64,000 bases of DNA, from assembly GCA_028287105.1 (NCBI GenBank), contig JAQBQH010000380.1, positions 1 through 64,000 on the forward strand, in the 5' to 3' direction. The translations under genes and the position numbers were made by a program. Shown piece after piece: positions 63,825-64,000 of the stretch (positions are counted from its first letter, which is position 1; the number at the start of each line of letters is the position of its first letter). The notes under the pieces were generated by a model. That model had not been told where the DNA came from and did no database searches. It saw only the letters and a program-made list of their open reading frames with translations. The stretch comes from Myxococcales bacterium (GTDB lineage Bacteria > Myxococcota_A > Polyangia > Palsa-1104).

Positions 63825-64000
63825 TCAGTTGGCGGCGGCGCGCGACGGCGTGGCCGACGGCATCGCCGCCTCTTCGTCCGGGATCGCCGAGCCGGTGAGG
63901 TGCGAGCCGGCCAGCGCCGAGCCGAGCGCCCACGTCGCCACCTTCTTCACCGACGGCGAGTTGTAGGCCAGGGCGATGGCGTCGAAGAGCGGAGTCTTGA
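63825..64000 (-). CDS. 3' end of an unidentified gene (start outside window)
   Basis: An open frame of 57 codons runs from the window edge to the TGA at 63827-63825, with GC-rich third positions. It reads LFDAIALAYNSPSVKKVATW, then a Gly/Ala/Ser-rich tail ending SRAAAN. The stop lies 2 bases before the GTG of the epimerase gene, as expected of an operon. Too little is visible for a family call. Confidence 0.55.
   Translation of the reverse strand, partial: KTPLFDAIALAYNSPSVKKVATWALGSALAGSHLTGSAIPDEEAAMPSATPSRAAAN

Noticed and set aside
60697-63966. Plus-strand open frame of about 1090 codons over the WD40 region and epimerase
   Set aside because: Out of frame with the WD40 repeats and antisense to the epimerase; Arg-rich shadow.

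Overview
The window looks like a chromosomal segment of a GC-rich deltaproteobacterial lineage, most probably Myxococcota (Polyangia-like). This is inferred from gene content, not from a marker-gene search. The signs are Hanks-type kinases (one fused to a zinc anti-sigma finger and WD40 repeats), a STAND ATPase fused to HEAT repeats, many lipoproteins with low-complexity Asp-Met-Ala or Asp-Leu-Ala spacers, secreted proteins with Cys-rich tails, CxxCH surface proteins and a TonB-domain/TonB-receptor fusion. I saw no insertion sequence, phage, CRISPR array or rRNA. Genes are densely packed: no gene-free stretch exceeds about 205 bases, and many neighbours overlap by 4-15 bases. Layout: 1-2.4 kb holds molybdenum cofactor genes (moaA 3' end, mobA, moeA). 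2.5-7.4 kb holds a small exported protein, a kelch-like lipoprotein, ettA and an S53 (sedolisin) peptidase. 7.6-13.9 kb holds fumC divergent from sucA-sucB plus a TlpA-like thioredoxin. 14-17.5 kb holds a His-rich protein, the TonB fusion receptor and a rhodanese. 17.5-22.5 kb holds a ferritin-like protein, a fatty-acid hydroxylase-type membrane protein, a large CxxCH lipoprotein and pepQ. 22.6-26.6 kb is a coupled hexose-activation operon (manC, phosphomannomutase, ROK kinase, GST-kappa isomerase). 26.6-35.6 kb holds a prepilin peptidase, a lipoprotein, proB-proA-rsfS-rlmH-gpmI, a comF-like gene and smpB. 35.6-43.4 kb holds a hemerythrin, a membrane protein, the STAND-HEAT protein, TPR genes and a peroxiredoxin, followed by tRNA-His. 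43.5-48.2 kb is a six-gene minus-strand operon (Rieske lipoprotein, CX4CH lipoprotein, DUF4266, DUF3570, an envelope protein, a CxxCH surface protein). 48.4-53.7 kb holds a START-like protein, a GH38 alpha-mannosidase divergent from a GT21-like glucosyltransferase, and rpiA. 53.7-55.4 kb holds cysteine dioxygenase and a sulfite-oxidase-family enzyme. 55.4-56.5 kb holds a PadR/HAAS regulatory pair. 56.6-62.8 kb is a signalling cluster (RsbW-like ATPase, Ser/Thr kinase, sigma-like factor, anti-sigma-finger kinase with WD40 repeats). The window ends with an NAD-dependent epimerase and the 3' end of another gene. Functionally it mixes central metabolism (TCA, proline, glycolysis, pentose phosphate, mannose activation) with envelope redox proteins and a phospho-signalling island. 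Two points stand out. First, many genes have a -10-like hexamer ending exactly 6 bases before the start codon, which predicts widespread leaderless transcription. Second, two uncharacterised multi-gene modules (43.5-48.2 kb and 56.6-62.8 kb) are the best candidates for undescribed systems.
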